From a virus: a DNA stretch of 48,508 nucleotides. Below are positions 14,920 through 23,194 of this stretch, in pieces (the stretch's first letter is position 1; each line of letters begins with the position of its first letter). The stretch covers positions 1 to 48,508 of the IMG/VR virus record IMGVR_UViG_3300026078_000039, one strand, 5' to 3'. The position numbers and the translations under genes are program-made. The notes under the pieces are model-generated. The model was not told where the DNA came from. It saw nothing but the letters and a program-made list of their open reading frames with translations, and made no database searches.

Positions 14920-17103
14920 TCAGTTGTCGTCGTCTTCGGTGTCGGGCATTTCGTCGGTCAGGACGGGATCGACATTGCAGCGGCAGTTCGGGTGCAGCGG
15001 CGGATCGCCCTCGGGGAATCCTTCCCCGATCGCGACGATGGTGCCGTCCAGTTCCTGGCATTCGTCGCAGCAATCCGGAGCCGCGACCCATTGAAGGCCG
15101 GCGACAACGCCGGTCGCTTTCCAGCCCGCGATATTGCCCGCAGTTCGCGCCTTGGCGCTCTCGGTACGTGCTATCGTGGTCGCGCGCGAATTCGAGAAGG
15201 CGTCGCTGTCGCGGATGGCCTTGGCGAGCGCGTCGTTGCTCAGTCCTTCCTCGGCGCCCTGCGTGATGACCGAACGCAACATGTCGCGCGTGGCTGACTG
15301 GATCGACCAGCCGGGATTGTCCTCAAGCTCGCCATCATCGTTGATGCGGCGGCCGACGAGTTCCGCAGCGCGGTTCTGCGCATAGGCTGTCGCGTCGACT
15401 GTCAGCGCCTTCGTGACCTTGGGATCGAACAGGCCGACGTCCTTGGCAGCTTCCTTGCCGGCACCGACAGCCAGGCCGGTCAGGATCGGCTGCGTCGCCT
15501 TTACCAGCGGCGACCAATCCCAATCGACTTCGTCGAAAGCGTCGTCGATCCGGCTCTGATAGCCCTCGTCCATCGGCGGCGCGGCTTTTTCCAGACCGAG
15601 TGCGTCGCCCAATTGCTTGGCGATTTCTTCGCCCTTGGCCGACAAGAACGTCGAGATCACGCTGAGCAGCTTGCGCTCGAGCGCAGGAGCGGCCTTGGCC
15701 ATCGGGACGGTTGATGCGTCGGGCTTGGGCTCGGTCGGATCGGTCGCGGCGGGCACAGGCTCCGGCTCGGGCGGATTGACGATCGTATCGAGCAGTTGCG
15801 CGCCAGCAGCTGTGTAGATCAGCGGTTTGGAGCCGAGGCCATCAGGCAGCGGATCCTCGCCATTGCGGTCGCGCACCTCGTCGAGCGTCAGCGAGCCATT
15901 GCGGAGGCGCTTATCCTCGATCTGAGCCTTTTTCTCCGGATCGAACTCGCGATCCTCGACCCAGCTGAATTCCAGATCCGGGCGGCCGAAGTCTTCGGCA
16001 AGGAGCCGGTTCATCAGCCGGCGCACGAACTGCATGATGTTGGCGAGACCCGCGGCCTCCGCTGCGGCGTGGTCGGTCTGCGCGGATCCGTGGCCCAGAC
16101 CCTGCTGTTTCAGGAACGGCGTGGGACTCGTCGAGAAGACGAAGCAGATCAGGCGGATCAACCACTCGTCGAACGTGTCTTGCAGCGGCGGTGCGCCGAT
16201 CGGATTCCATGCGAACCCGGCGGGCAAGAACTGGGCAATGCGGCGGTTTTCGACGCCGGCCGTGACCAGGTTGTTCCACATCTGCTCGACCTGGCGGACC
16301 TGATCGGGCTGCACGCCATCGGGGGCGGAGAAGAAGCCGTCGGCCAGGTTGCCGTGCGTGAAAAAGGCCTTCTGGCCCTTCATGCGCTCGATAGCGGTCT
16401 CGACGGTCTCGACGATGAACTCGACGCGACTGTAGCCATAGACGTGGTCGGCGCGCGGGTTCTGCGGGTAGTAGAGCAGTTCCTTCGTCGTGTAATCGAC
16501 GGCCGGCAAGCCCTTGAGGACCTGCTGATATGCGGCATCCGGAAACATCGGACGGCGGCCCGATTGGTCAATCAGCGGCTTGATCGTCGCGCCGTCGAGG
16601 ATTTCGAACGAATAGGGCGCGCCCGCGATCGTCTTGCGGCGATAGATCGAGACGGCGTCCAGCACGAACTGCTGCTCGAGCATCATGCGCAGCCACTGCG
16701 GCCAATCGTGGATGCCGTCGGGCATCTCCAGCTTGGTCTGGATGTCGACGACCGACTGGTCGATCGATCCCGTCTTCTTACCGGGCTTTTGCTTCGGCTT
16801 GATCTGCCATTCCAGCGCCTCGGCCTTGTCCTTCTGGCCTTCCATGACCATGCGCAACAGGTTGCTGTTCTGCGCCAGGGCCTTGAGCTTCTTGAACCCG
16901 ACCGGCTCGGTGCCGCGCGGCGTGAAGTTGATGTTGAAGCCGACCGGATAATCGAACTGCCGGCCAGAAACCTCGGCCGGCGCCATCGGTTGCAGCGGGG
17001 TGAGCGGCCCGAACCAGTCCGGCTGCTTGCCCGTCGCGGCGTAGCGCACCATGGCGATCGTGCGCGCAAGGACGCCGGGATAGTCGCGAGAACCGTCGGC
17101 CAT
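14920..17103 (-). CDS. Portal protein fused to MuF-like minor head protein
   Basis: 727 aa. Residues ~1-450 are a portal protein (DUF935-like style: NLLRMVMEGQKDKAEALEWQIK, FVLDAVSIYRRKT, LIRLICFVFSTSPTPFLKQ), the dodecameric DNA channel. Residues ~540-715 are a MuF-type domain ending in TIARTESAKARTAGN...CDECQELDGT...PPLHPNCRCNV, with the hallmark HPNCRC motif. The two halves are joined by a Pro/Glu-rich linker near residue 460. They are usually separate neighbouring genes. The gene follows TerL by 19 nt. Confidence 0.85.
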   Translation of the reverse strand: MADGSRDYPGVLARTIAMVRYAATGKQPDWFGPLTPLQPMAPAEVSGRQFDYPVGFNINFTPRGTEPVGFKKLKALAQNSNLLRMVMEGQKDKAEALEWQIKPKQKPGKKTGSIDQSVVDIQTKLEMPDGIHDWPQWLRMMLEQQFVLDAVSIYRRKTIAGAPYSFEILDGATIKPLIDQSGRRPMFPDAAYQQVLKGLPAVDYTTKELLYYPQNPRADHVYGYSRVEFIVETVETAIERMKGQKAFFTHGNLADGFFSAPDGVQPDQVRQVEQMWNNLVTAGVENRRIAQFLPAGFAWNPIGAPPLQDTFDEWLIRLICFVFSTSPTPFLKQQGLGHGSAQTDHAAAEAAGLANIMQFVRRLMNRLLAEDFGRPDLEFSWVEDREFDPEKKAQIEDKRLRNGSLTLDEVRDRNGEDPLPDGLGSKPLIYTAAGAQLLDTIVNPPEPEPVPAATDPTEPKPDASTVPMAKAAPALERKLLSVISTFLSAKGEEIAKQLGDALGLEKAAPPMDEGYQSRIDDAFDEVDWDWSPLVKATQPILTGLAVGAGKEAAKDVGLFDPKVTKALTVDATAYAQNRAAELVGRRINDDGELEDNPGWSIQSATRDMLRSVITQGAEEGLSNDALAKAIRDSDAFSNSRATTIARTESAKARTAGNIAGWKATGVVAGLQWVAAPDCCDECQELDGTIVAIGEGFPEGDPPLHPNCRCNVDPVLTDEMPDTEDDDN

Positions 17104-17122
17104 GCGCCCTCCCTTTCGAGCG

Positions 17123-18583
17123 TCAGGCCGCTTGCGGCGCTGTCTTTTCTGCCGCCCAGGCGAGCAGGCCTTCGAAGCCGGTGTTTGCCGGCGCGAACGC
17201 CATCACCACGGCGTCAGCGAGATTGTGCGACGGCACGCCGCGGGCCTTGAGCGACTTCTTGCCCTCGACCTTCATGCGACCGTTCACGCTCTCGCGCCGG
17301 GGTTGAGCCAGTTCCGCTTCGAGCTTGTCCCGCAAGGGAAGCCCGCTCGGGATGGCGATCAACAGGTCGCGATCGTGAGGCAGGCCATTGCGAGCCTGCC
17401 AGGTGTTGCGGAAGCGGTCGGCGAGAAGTCCCCAGCCTTGCGCTTTCAGATTGGCGAACATGTCGCCGTGCGTCTTGCCCGGCTGGTATTGGACATGCGG
17501 CAGGTTGGGAGATTCCGACGCGGTCCACCCTATGAACGAGATTGTCCGGCCGGTGGCGGCCTGCTTGTGAAGCCGCTTGAACTCGCCCGGCACCGATGCG
17601 CCGACGCCAATGTCGTCGATGTGGACGGTATCGATGCCCTCGCGGCAGACGCTCGCGTAGGCGGTTGCCGCCGCAGAATTCGGGTTGTCGTCTTGCCACT
17701 CTTCGAGGCCGGAAAGGACGCAGCCATAACGCCATGCCAGCGCGTTTGGATCGTTGGCCTTTGCCGCCGCGACATCGCCTTCGACGCCGCCGGACACGTC
17801 CATGCCCGCGATTTTGCCGCCCCCTAACGGGAAGTCGGGAATGTGCAGATGTGCGTCGAGCGCCGCCTGTATCCAGATCGGCTTGATGATCGAGAGGGCG
17901 TTGTCGGCGACTGGCTCGCCGCAATAGACGTGCCGGTAAAGCTCCGGATCCGCCAGCTGCATCAGCTCGGCGTCGTCACGTAGCTCTTTCGGGAACCGCG
18001 GGTTGTCGGTGTAATTGATCTTGCGGACGATGCAGTAGGGTCGCCCGTCCTTCTCAACCGGATATTTTGGGTTAGAGACGAAGCGCTGATAGGTCTCTTC
18101 GAGCGGGTTTTCCGGGTTGAACGATACCCAAATTTCCGACCCGTCTTTGCGCATCGTCGGGATCAGAGCGTTCCAGCTTTCGGCTGAAACCGGATTCGCC
18201 TCTTCCAGCCAGGCCGCGTCGAAGTTCGAGAAGCCCTTGAGCTTCTGCGTGTTGAGTTTCTTCGTGTTGGCCCGGATGCCCGAAAACTTGATGCAACCGC
18301 CGGAGGATGGGCAGTTGATCTCGGTCTTCAGGATGTCGAAATATTGCCCCAGGTCGCGGCGTTCTATCTCCGCAACGAACTCCTGATAGACGCTGTCGGC
18401 GATGCTCTCCATGATCTCGCGGAAGCAGACCAGCCGCCAACCGTGATAGAGAACGTTGCTCGTCAGAACCGTGCAGAAGGTGCGGGTCTTGGCGCTGCCG
18501 CGGCCGCCATAGGCCACTTTGAAGCGCGCCGGCTGAAGGTAATCCCGATAGGCCGGGAAAATGTCGAGGACCTCTTGGGTCAC
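17123..18583 (-). CDS. terL: Terminase large subunit
   Basis: 486 aa. Walker A GGRGSAKT at residues 26-33, Walker B/catalytic region DAAWLEEAN near 120-128, and a C-terminal RNaseH-like nuclease with GMDVSGG (about 261), VHIDDIGVG and a late NLADAVVMAF Asp. This is the PBSX/Terminase_3-like packaging ATPase-nuclease. It overlaps TerS by ATGA. The frame is intact at normal length. Confidence 0.92.
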   Translation of the reverse strand: MTQEVLDIFPAYRDYLQPARFKVAYGGRGSAKTRTFCTVLTSNVLYHGWRLVCFREIMESIADSVYQEFVAEIERRDLGQYFDILKTEINCPSSGGCIKFSGIRANTKKLNTQKLKGFSNFDAAWLEEANPVSAESWNALIPTMRKDGSEIWVSFNPENPLEETYQRFVSNPKYPVEKDGRPYCIVRKINYTDNPRFPKELRDDAELMQLADPELYRHVYCGEPVADNALSIIKPIWIQAALDAHLHIPDFPLGGGKIAGMDVSGGVEGDVAAAKANDPNALAWRYGCVLSGLEEWQDDNPNSAAATAYASVCREGIDTVHIDDIGVGASVPGEFKRLHKQAATGRTISFIGWTASESPNLPHVQYQPGKTHGDMFANLKAQGWGLLADRFRNTWQARNGLPHDRDLLIAIPSGLPLRDKLEAELAQPRRESVNGRMKVEGKKSLKARGVPSHNLADAVVMAFAPANTGFEGLLAWAAEKTAPQAA

Positions 18584-19077
18584 TTTTCGGTGATGTTGTA
18601 GACCGGCGCCTGCGGGGACATCGAACCGTCGCTGCTGCTGTGATCGATCTGAGAGCTATCGCGCCACTCGTCCTTGCGACGGTTCTTGAGCCAGAAGATC
18701 GCGGCCTGATCTGACGGCGGAACATGCTCGACGGTCGGCGTCCGTACAATGTGGCCCTTGTCGCAAAAGACCTTCTCGCTGTCGAAGCTGTAGCCGATCG
18801 CGCGGTGGTAAAGGCTGCGCACGACACGCTCGTCGGCGGCTTCCTTACCCAGGATCAGCGCCTCGTTGAATTCCGGGAAGTCATGCTTCCAGCGGTGGAT
18901 CGTGCGGACGCAGACCCCGAAGAAGTCGGCCAGATCGCGGTCGATCGCACCGAAGCGCTCGCACAGCATCTTGGCTTGCTCGACGAACTGCGGCTTGAAC
19001 GCCGTCGTCACCTTATGCCCCGGCAGAAACTGACCCGTCTCCGGGTCTTTGCCAGGCGTGGGCTCGGGCTGGTCCAT
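18580..19077 (-). CDS. terS: Terminase small subunit
   Basis: 165 aa. A helix-turn-helix (DLADFFGVCVRTIHRWKHDF) lies at about residues 50-69, followed by an oligomerisation-type region and WLKNRRKDEWRDSSQID, which is typical of small terminase subunits. It recognises the packaging site and guides TerL. The ATG at 19077 is preferred to a GTG one codon earlier; a GGGGGA ribosome site lies just upstream. Confidence 0.85.
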   Translation of the reverse strand: MDQPEPTPGKDPETGQFLPGHKVTTAFKPQFVEQAKMLCERFGAIDRDLADFFGVCVRTIHRWKHDFPEFNEALILGKEAADERVVRSLYHRAIGYSFDSEKVFCDKGHIVRTPTVEHVPPSDQAAIFWLKNRRKDEWRDSSQIDHSSSDGSMSPQAPVYNITEK

Positions 19078-19162
19078 CACGTCCCCCGAAAAGTCACCCG
19101 CCGCACGCTTCGACCCGATCAGCTACAGAATGTGCTTCGGTTGAGAGGTGAGCGGCGGCGGA

Positions 19163-20191
19163 TTAGAGTTCGCGGATCAGCTTGCGCCAGGAGACCACGG
19201 CCCGCGCGGCATTGCGCCGCAGCAGCGTCCGGTTGACCTCGTGCAGTCCGAAGCGCGATGCGAAACGAGCCCGGCCGATCGCGGCGATGATCTGGTCGAT
19301 CTCGCCACACGGCGCGGTGAACGGGCAGGCGACGAACTTGATTTCGTTCGACGTCACGACCGGCACGCCCTCGGAAATGGCGTCGGCGATCACGATGTTG
19401 AACGTCTCGGTGAAGCTGACCTGCAAGACCAGATCCATCCGCGAGCAGAGCGTCAGGAAGGCGTCGTGGCAGAGCCAGTCATGCTCGACCAGTTCGTGGA
19501 TCGAGCCGTCGAACAGCGAGCGCAGGTTCTTGAGGACCGGGCCGCCATTGCCCTCGGTCCGCGCCGAATTGATGTGGAAGCGCAGTTTCTTGCCCACGCG
19601 GTCGGCATAGGCGATTGCGGCATGCGCCTGGATCAGGTGGTTCTTGAGCGGGCGGACGGCGCCGAAGCAGCCGATGTCGAGCGTATCGCCGTTGCGATAG
19701 CGCCAGCGACCATGCGCCGCGACCGGGTAATAGTTCGGGCTGTAGCTGACCGGCGTGCCAAGCATGACGCGGGCGGCGTGGACCATGCGCGGGCTGTTGG
19801 CGCTGACCCGGACACCGCGCGCCCGATAGCCGTAGAGCCATTCGCACGCGATGCCCTCGTTCGCGATGAACGGCACTTCGCTATGCAGGCGGACAATCCA
19901 GCGGACAGTCGGATGCAGGCGCTTGAGGATGTCGAGCTTGTCCGGCACGACCCAAAGCGCTTCGAGGATCACATGCGTCGGGCGATGCTTCGTCAGTAGC
20001 CGGTCGATGTCGTTGTTGTCGTTGCATTCGGCCAGCTGGGCATCGAAGCCCTGGCCTTGCAGCATATCGACCACGAAGCGGACGGAATTCAGCAGGCCGG
20101 ACGAGCGCGAATAAGCGTAGGTGCCTTCATCGAACGTGGCTGCGAATTCCCGCTTCTTGAGCAGGAACAGGATGCGCGGGAGCGCTGACAT
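19163..20191 (-). CDS. GT-B type glycosyltransferase
   Basis: 342 aa. The N-terminal domain has RILFLLKKRE and the C-terminal donor domain has DTLDIGCFGAVRPLKNHLIQAHA and QVSFTETFNIVIADAISEGVPVV, the signature of GT4-like retaining enzymes with an E-x7-acidic pair. It could modify host surface polysaccharide (superinfection exclusion) or phage DNA/protein; nothing in the sequence decides. It sits alone between the tRNA cluster and TerS with 25-80 nt gaps on both sides. Phage-borne rather than a host remnant, as it is inside the phage genome. Confidence 0.75.
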   Translation of the reverse strand: MSALPRILFLLKKREFAATFDEGTYAYSRSSGLLNSVRFVVDMLQGQGFDAQLAECNDNNDIDRLLTKHRPTHVILEALWVVPDKLDILKRLHPTVRWIVRLHSEVPFIANEGIACEWLYGYRARGVRVSANSPRMVHAARVMLGTPVSYSPNYYPVAAHGRWRYRNGDTLDIGCFGAVRPLKNHLIQAHAAIAYADRVGKKLRFHINSARTEGNGGPVLKNLRSLFDGSIHELVEHDWLCHDAFLTLCSRMDLVLQVSFTETFNIVIADAISEGVPVVTSNEIKFVACPFTAPCGEIDQIIAAIGRARFASRFGLHEVNRTLLRRNAARAVVSWRKLIREL

Positions 20192-20219
20192 AGAGGCTCC
20201 CTGCGGCGATCGGTGATGT

Positions 20220-20294
20220 TGGAGCCGAGGGCGGGAATTGAACCCGCGACCTGCCGCTTACGAGGCGGCTGCTCTACCGCTGAGCTACCAGGGC
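20220..20294 (-). tRNA. tRNA-Thr (anticodon CGT)
   Basis: Cloverleaf with D-arm GCTC/GAGC, anticodon stem GCCGC/GCGGC with loop CTCGTAA, T-arm GCGGG-TTCAATT-CCCGC, and encoded CCA. The acceptor stem GCCCTGG/CCTCGGC has two central mismatches (C4:C69, T5:T68), so its activity is uncertain. Confidence 0.8.
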
Positions 20295-20299
20295 ATGAA

Positions 20300-20374
20300 T
20301 GGTTGCGACACCCGGATTTGAACCGGGAACCTTCTGGTTATGAGCCAGACGAGCTACCGTTGCTCTATGCCGCG
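20300..20374 (-). tRNA. tRNA-fMet (initiator type, anticodon CAT)
   Basis: Acceptor CGCGGCA/TGTCGCA pairs except position 1 (C1 x A72), and the D-stem has A11:U24; both are hallmarks of bacterial initiator tRNA. Anticodon loop CTCATAA, T-arm CCCGG-TTCAAAT-CCGGG, encoded CCA. Only two of the three initiator G-C pairs in the anticodon stem are kept (TCTGG/CCAGA). Confidence 0.85.
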
Positions 20375-20379
20375 GCGAT

Positions 20380-20454
20380 TGGTGCCTCACCGGGGATTCG
20401 AACCCCACTCTCCCGATTACAAATCGGGTGCATCACCACAATGCTTGGATCGGC
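20380..20454 (-). tRNA. tRNA-Thr-like (anticodon TGT), divergent
   Basis: Clear anticodon arm CCCGA-TTTGTAA-TCGGG and T-arm TGGGG-TTCGAAT-CCCCG with encoded CCA. The acceptor stem pairs at only positions 1-3 and 7, and the usual T8-A9 is absent. It may be degenerate or need editing. Confidence 0.65.
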
Positions 20455-20463
20455 GTGAATAAG

Positions 20464-20589
20464 GCCGACGCCCGTGGAGGCTTAATTCCCGGTCGTCGGC
20501 GGCTGGCCAATCCCCCCGGACGGCCAGCGTCTGGCGCTTGGGGTCGCCAGATACAACAACGCCCGGCCACCGATTGATCGGCTCCGGGC
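20464..20589 (-). ncRNA. Array of four strong hairpins beside the tRNA cluster
   Basis: The spacer between the GIY-YIG gene and the tRNAs contains four adjacent stems: GCCGACG (20464-20470/20494-20500), GCTGGCC (20502-20508/20522-20528), TCTGGCG (20530-20536/20545-20551) and GCCCGG (20561-20566/20584-20589). They are separated by 1, 1 and 9 nt. The last, first transcribed on the minus strand, is followed by GTTGTTGT and could be a terminator. Whether the rest is a structured RNA or a set of processing stems is open. Confidence 0.55.
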
Positions 20590-20635
20590 GCATTGAATAG
20601 ATCGTGGCATGGGATACCCAGAGAACTACCCCGTG

Positions 20636-21310
20636 TCAACTGATCCTGGGCAGGGGCAGCGTAATCATGCTGGTAGCCCTCGGCGATGGCGTCGAGCGCC
20701 AGTCGCGGTTGTTCAGCGCTCGATTTTCGTTGTCGGCATCACGCAGGGCATTCGCGGCCGCAACGGTCTTCCGGCGGTTGCGCATCCACATGGCGCTGTC
20801 GGCAATCTTGAGGTCAAGCTCCTTGGCGCAGGTCGCGATCAGCACGGCAGCTTGGAAGGTTGTCGCGCGCAACCATTCCCGTTCTTCGATCAGCCCATGC
20901 TCGCGCGCGACACGCAAACACATGTTCTCAAGCATCGAAGCGTGGCCCTTCGTCATCCAAAACACCGAGCGCAGCTTGAGTTCGCTGCCGGGCTCGAGGA
21001 TGTCGGGCATCTTTTCCCGCTTCAGGTTCGAGATGCGAGTGTCGATCCGATGACTGTGCCCGATCTTGCGGACTGGCGAATTGTCGGCGCCTATCACGTA
21101 GACGCAGGATTCGATCGCCTGACCGCGTTCCTGCACGATCGCGTAATTCAGGCGCTTGGCCGTCGCGATGTCGGTGACATTCGAGCATCGCTTGGCGATT
21201 TCGACTGGATCGAGGTCTCGAACAGGGATGCATTCGAGCAAAAGTTCCGTCTCACGCTCGTCGATGCCGACGCGCACTGTGCGCGCCACTGCAGCTTCAT
21301 GTCCGCTCAC
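20636..21310 (-). CDS. GIY-YIG/T5orf172-like nuclease-family protein
   Basis: 224 aa from a GTG at 21310 that overlaps the previous stop (GTGA). The middle reads CVYVIGADNSPVRKIGHS...RISNLKR, then a Glu in HASMLENMCLRVAREHG: the order and spacing of the GIY-YIG-like MUG113/T5orf172 group. A helical C-terminus follows. The ~100 residues in front of the domain are not recognised. It ends the early leftward gene run, just before the hairpin array. Confidence 0.6.
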   Translation of the reverse strand: MSGHEAAVARTVRVGIDERETELLLECIPVRDLDPVEIAKRCSNVTDIATAKRLNYAIVQERGQAIESCVYVIGADNSPVRKIGHSHRIDTRISNLKREKMPDILEPGSELKLRSVFWMTKGHASMLENMCLRVAREHGLIEEREWLRATTFQAAVLIATCAKELDLKIADSAMWMRNRRKTVAAANALRDADNENRALNNRDWRSTPSPRATSMITLPLPRIS

Positions 21311-21498
21311 GCCCTCTGCCCTCCCTCGCGATAGCAAGACCCATCCTGACAATCGTACTCGCGCCCCACGATGTCGCGCGGATCGGCAACGTACCGCCCG
21401 TTGAGCATGTGGCCGCCCAATCCGCGCTTGTGCCCGCAGCTCAGCGTGATGAACGTCGAGTTCTGCCAGCGGCGGGCGGCGGTGATGTGGCGGGTCAC
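21307..21498 (-). CDS. Small Cys/His-containing protein
   Basis: 63 aa with LSCGHKRGLGGH and DCQDGSCY, which could form one zinc site. It is coupled at both ends (ATGA at 21495-21498, GTGA at 21307-21310). No family recognised. Confidence 0.6.
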   Translation of the reverse strand: MTRHITAARRWQNSTFITLSCGHKRGLGGHMLNGRYVADPRDIVGREYDCQDGSCYREGGQRA

Positions 21499-21740
21499 CG
21501 CGCCATTTCCCGCCGCGCCAACGCCAGGTTGAGGTTCCCCGCACCCGGCAGCTTCTGCGCGGACTGATACGCGAGCCAGTCAGGCATGACGTAGCGATCG
21601 GCCATCTGCCAGCCTTCGTACCGAGCAAGCATGGTGATAGCGGCACGGATGGCACCGATCGGCACCGTCACGCTTTCGTCGGCGCTGCGGTGCGGGTGTT
21701 GCGCCGCTATCGCTTCGAGGTCGGCGAGGAGGCGGGTCAT
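21495..21740 (-). CDS. Hypothetical small protein
   Basis: 81 aa, mostly helical (MTRLLADLEAIAAQHPHRS...). Coupled to both neighbours by ATGA overlaps, which is the main evidence that it is translated. No function recognised. Confidence 0.55.
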   Translation of the reverse strand: MTRLLADLEAIAAQHPHRSADESVTVPIGAIRAAITMLARYEGWQMADRYVMPDWLAYQSAQKLPGAGNLNLALARREMAR

Positions 21741-21874
21741 TTCGACGCCTCGATCTCAAGCTTGATGCCGATCGCTAGCGCGAAGAAGGCAGCGAACTGG
21801 ACCGCGATGCTCGCCGCCGGTGTGAGTGCCATCACGGCCAGCATCAGCAACGCGCCACTGAGAAAGGACTTCAT
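21737..21874 (-). CDS. Small membrane protein
   Basis: 45 aa from the ATG at 21874 (ATGA overlap with the upstream stop). MKSFLSGALLMLAVMAL and the following AVQFAAFFALAIGIKL are two closely spaced hydrophobic segments. The longer upstream frame is shadow. Unknown function. Confidence 0.55.
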   Translation of the reverse strand: MKSFLSGALLMLAVMALTPAASIAVQFAAFFALAIGIKLEIEASK

Positions 21875-22797
21875 TCGCCCACCTCCCCATTCAGCACCCA
21901 TCCCCATTTCCATTCCTCGTGGATCGACACGGGCACGCCGTTGATGGCGGCTGTTTCGAAGCCGTCCGGATCGGTCCCAAGCTCCCGGCAGATCGCGGCC
22001 CACGTCGGCGCGGCCATCACGATCGACGTGACCGGGCAGGCTGCATCGCGGCGCTCGGAAAGCTTGGCCGCGAGCTGATCGCTGACCTTGACGCCTTCGA
22101 CGGGCAGTTCTTCGGGTGCGGCCCCGTTCGAATTGGCCGGCGCGCGCTGTCCCGTCACAGCACCGGTCAGGCGCCGCACCGCATCAACGAACTCGTCCTT
22201 GATCCGCATCGGGTGACGGCCGGACTTCGGCACGAACCGAACCGTGAAGCTGCCCGTGTCCTTGTCGAAAAAGTCCGCTGCGCGCGATCCGAACCGCTCC
22301 ATGGCCACGACCTGGTAGGCCTTGTCGTCGATCGCCACGGCCCGCAGCGTGTCGATGATCGCGCCGACCGCAGGCTCGACCATGCCCAACCACCGCTTGG
22401 CAGCCATCACGCTCAGCGTCGGCTCAGCGCGTCCACCGCCTGATGATCGGCCGCCGTTGCTGACGTTCAGGCATGAGCGCATCTCAGACCGGTTCGCGGC
22501 CTCGAACTGATTCCGGTAGATTCGCAGCGCCTGAAGGTTTTCGACCGTGAAAACCGGCGGCCGCTTCTCCGCGTGGGCGTCTTTCCAGTCGCGCTTGACC
22601 AGGCTTTCGAACCACGGCTCACGCAGCGTGGCGCGCCCGACCTTCTGGCCAGAGGCGTTCGTCGGGCTGGTCGCGTCGTGATTGAACCGCTCGAGCCATT
22701 CCTTGGTCGGCAGCACCGTGCCCTTGGGCATTTTCGCCGCCAGCACCGAAACCACGTCCTGTGGCGCCTGCTGTTTCTGTGCCGTCTTCTTGCCCAT
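21871..22797 (-). CDS. Hypothetical protein, replication-region
   Basis: 308 aa from the ATG at 22797, with GGAGGG about 7 nt upstream. A charged N-terminus (MGKKTAQKQQ) is followed by a mixed alpha/beta body without a motif I can name; Trp-rich end (HEEWKWGWVLNGEVGE). The first ~60 codons overlap the end of the LexA-like regulator frame. Confidence 0.65.
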   Translation of the reverse strand: MGKKTAQKQQAPQDVVSVLAAKMPKGTVLPTKEWLERFNHDATSPTNASGQKVGRATLREPWFESLVKRDWKDAHAEKRPPVFTVENLQALRIYRNQFEAANRSEMRSCLNVSNGGRSSGGGRAEPTLSVMAAKRWLGMVEPAVGAIIDTLRAVAIDDKAYQVVAMERFGSRAADFFDKDTGSFTVRFVPKSGRHPMRIKDEFVDAVRRLTGAVTGQRAPANSNGAAPEELPVEGVKVSDQLAAKLSERRDAACPVTSIVMAAPTWAAICRELGTDPDGFETAAINGVPVSIHEEWKWGWVLNGEVGE

Positions 22798-23194
22798 CCC
22801 CGCCCTCCAACTGGGCAAGAATATCCACCCCAAAATCGGGCTCGGGGAGTTCTAAATGCGTTACCCCATAGGCGGTTTGCAGCGCCAACGCGGTGGCGGT
22901 CTGTTCGACCGGTATCCCCCGGCTCGCGAGTTCGTGCTGCACCTGCGCCCATTGATTGAGCAGGTCGTCGTCGCTGAAATTGCCCATTGCCTCCACCAGC
23001 CGGATCGAGTGCGCCTCGCCCTTGCGGCGGGTGACGAGGCCCGCGGTTTCCAACGCACACAGCAACGGGCACACATTCTTGGCCGCGCACTTCAGCCGCC
23101 GCGCCAGGTCACGCAGCGACGGTGGACAGCCGGTCTCGCGGAAGTGCGTGCGGATCGCGCTCAGGCATTGGGACTGGCGGCGGGTTAGGGTCAT
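22619..23194 (-). CDS. Regulator with LexA-type winged helix
   Basis: 191 aa as read. Residues 1-70 (LTRRQSQCLSAIRTHFRETG, PSLRDLARRLKCAAKNV, GLVTRRKGEAHSIRLV) match the LexA DNA-binding domain, without a LexA peptidase half. Residues ~130-191 (GGDGQEDGTETAGATGRGF...) are just the alternate frame of the downstream 308-aa gene, so the real protein may be shorter, or an indel may have altered its end. Its start overlaps the previous gene's stop (ATGA at 23191-23194). Confidence 0.6.
   Translation of the reverse strand: MTLTRRQSQCLSAIRTHFRETGCPPSLRDLARRLKCAAKNVCPLLCALETAGLVTRRKGEAHSIRLVEAMGNFSDDDLLNQWAQVQHELASRGIPVEQTATALALQTAYGVTHLELPEPDFGVDILAQLEGGDGQEDGTETAGATGRGFGAGGENAQGHGAADQGMARAVQSRRDQPDERLWPEGRARHAA

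Noticed and set aside
13372-15297. Very long plus-strand open frame opposite protease/scaffold and portal
   Set aside because: High GC keeps the antisense frame open; the minus-strand genes have clear families, starts and coupling.
15796-17250. Long plus-strand frame opposite the portal gene
   Set aside because: Same antisense effect; Arg/Leu-rich composition without domains.
20213-20458. Plus-strand open frame of 81 codons over the tRNA cluster (GIEPATCRLRGG style peptide)
   Set aside because: It is the well-known spurious antisense reading of tRNA genes; it has no ribosome site.
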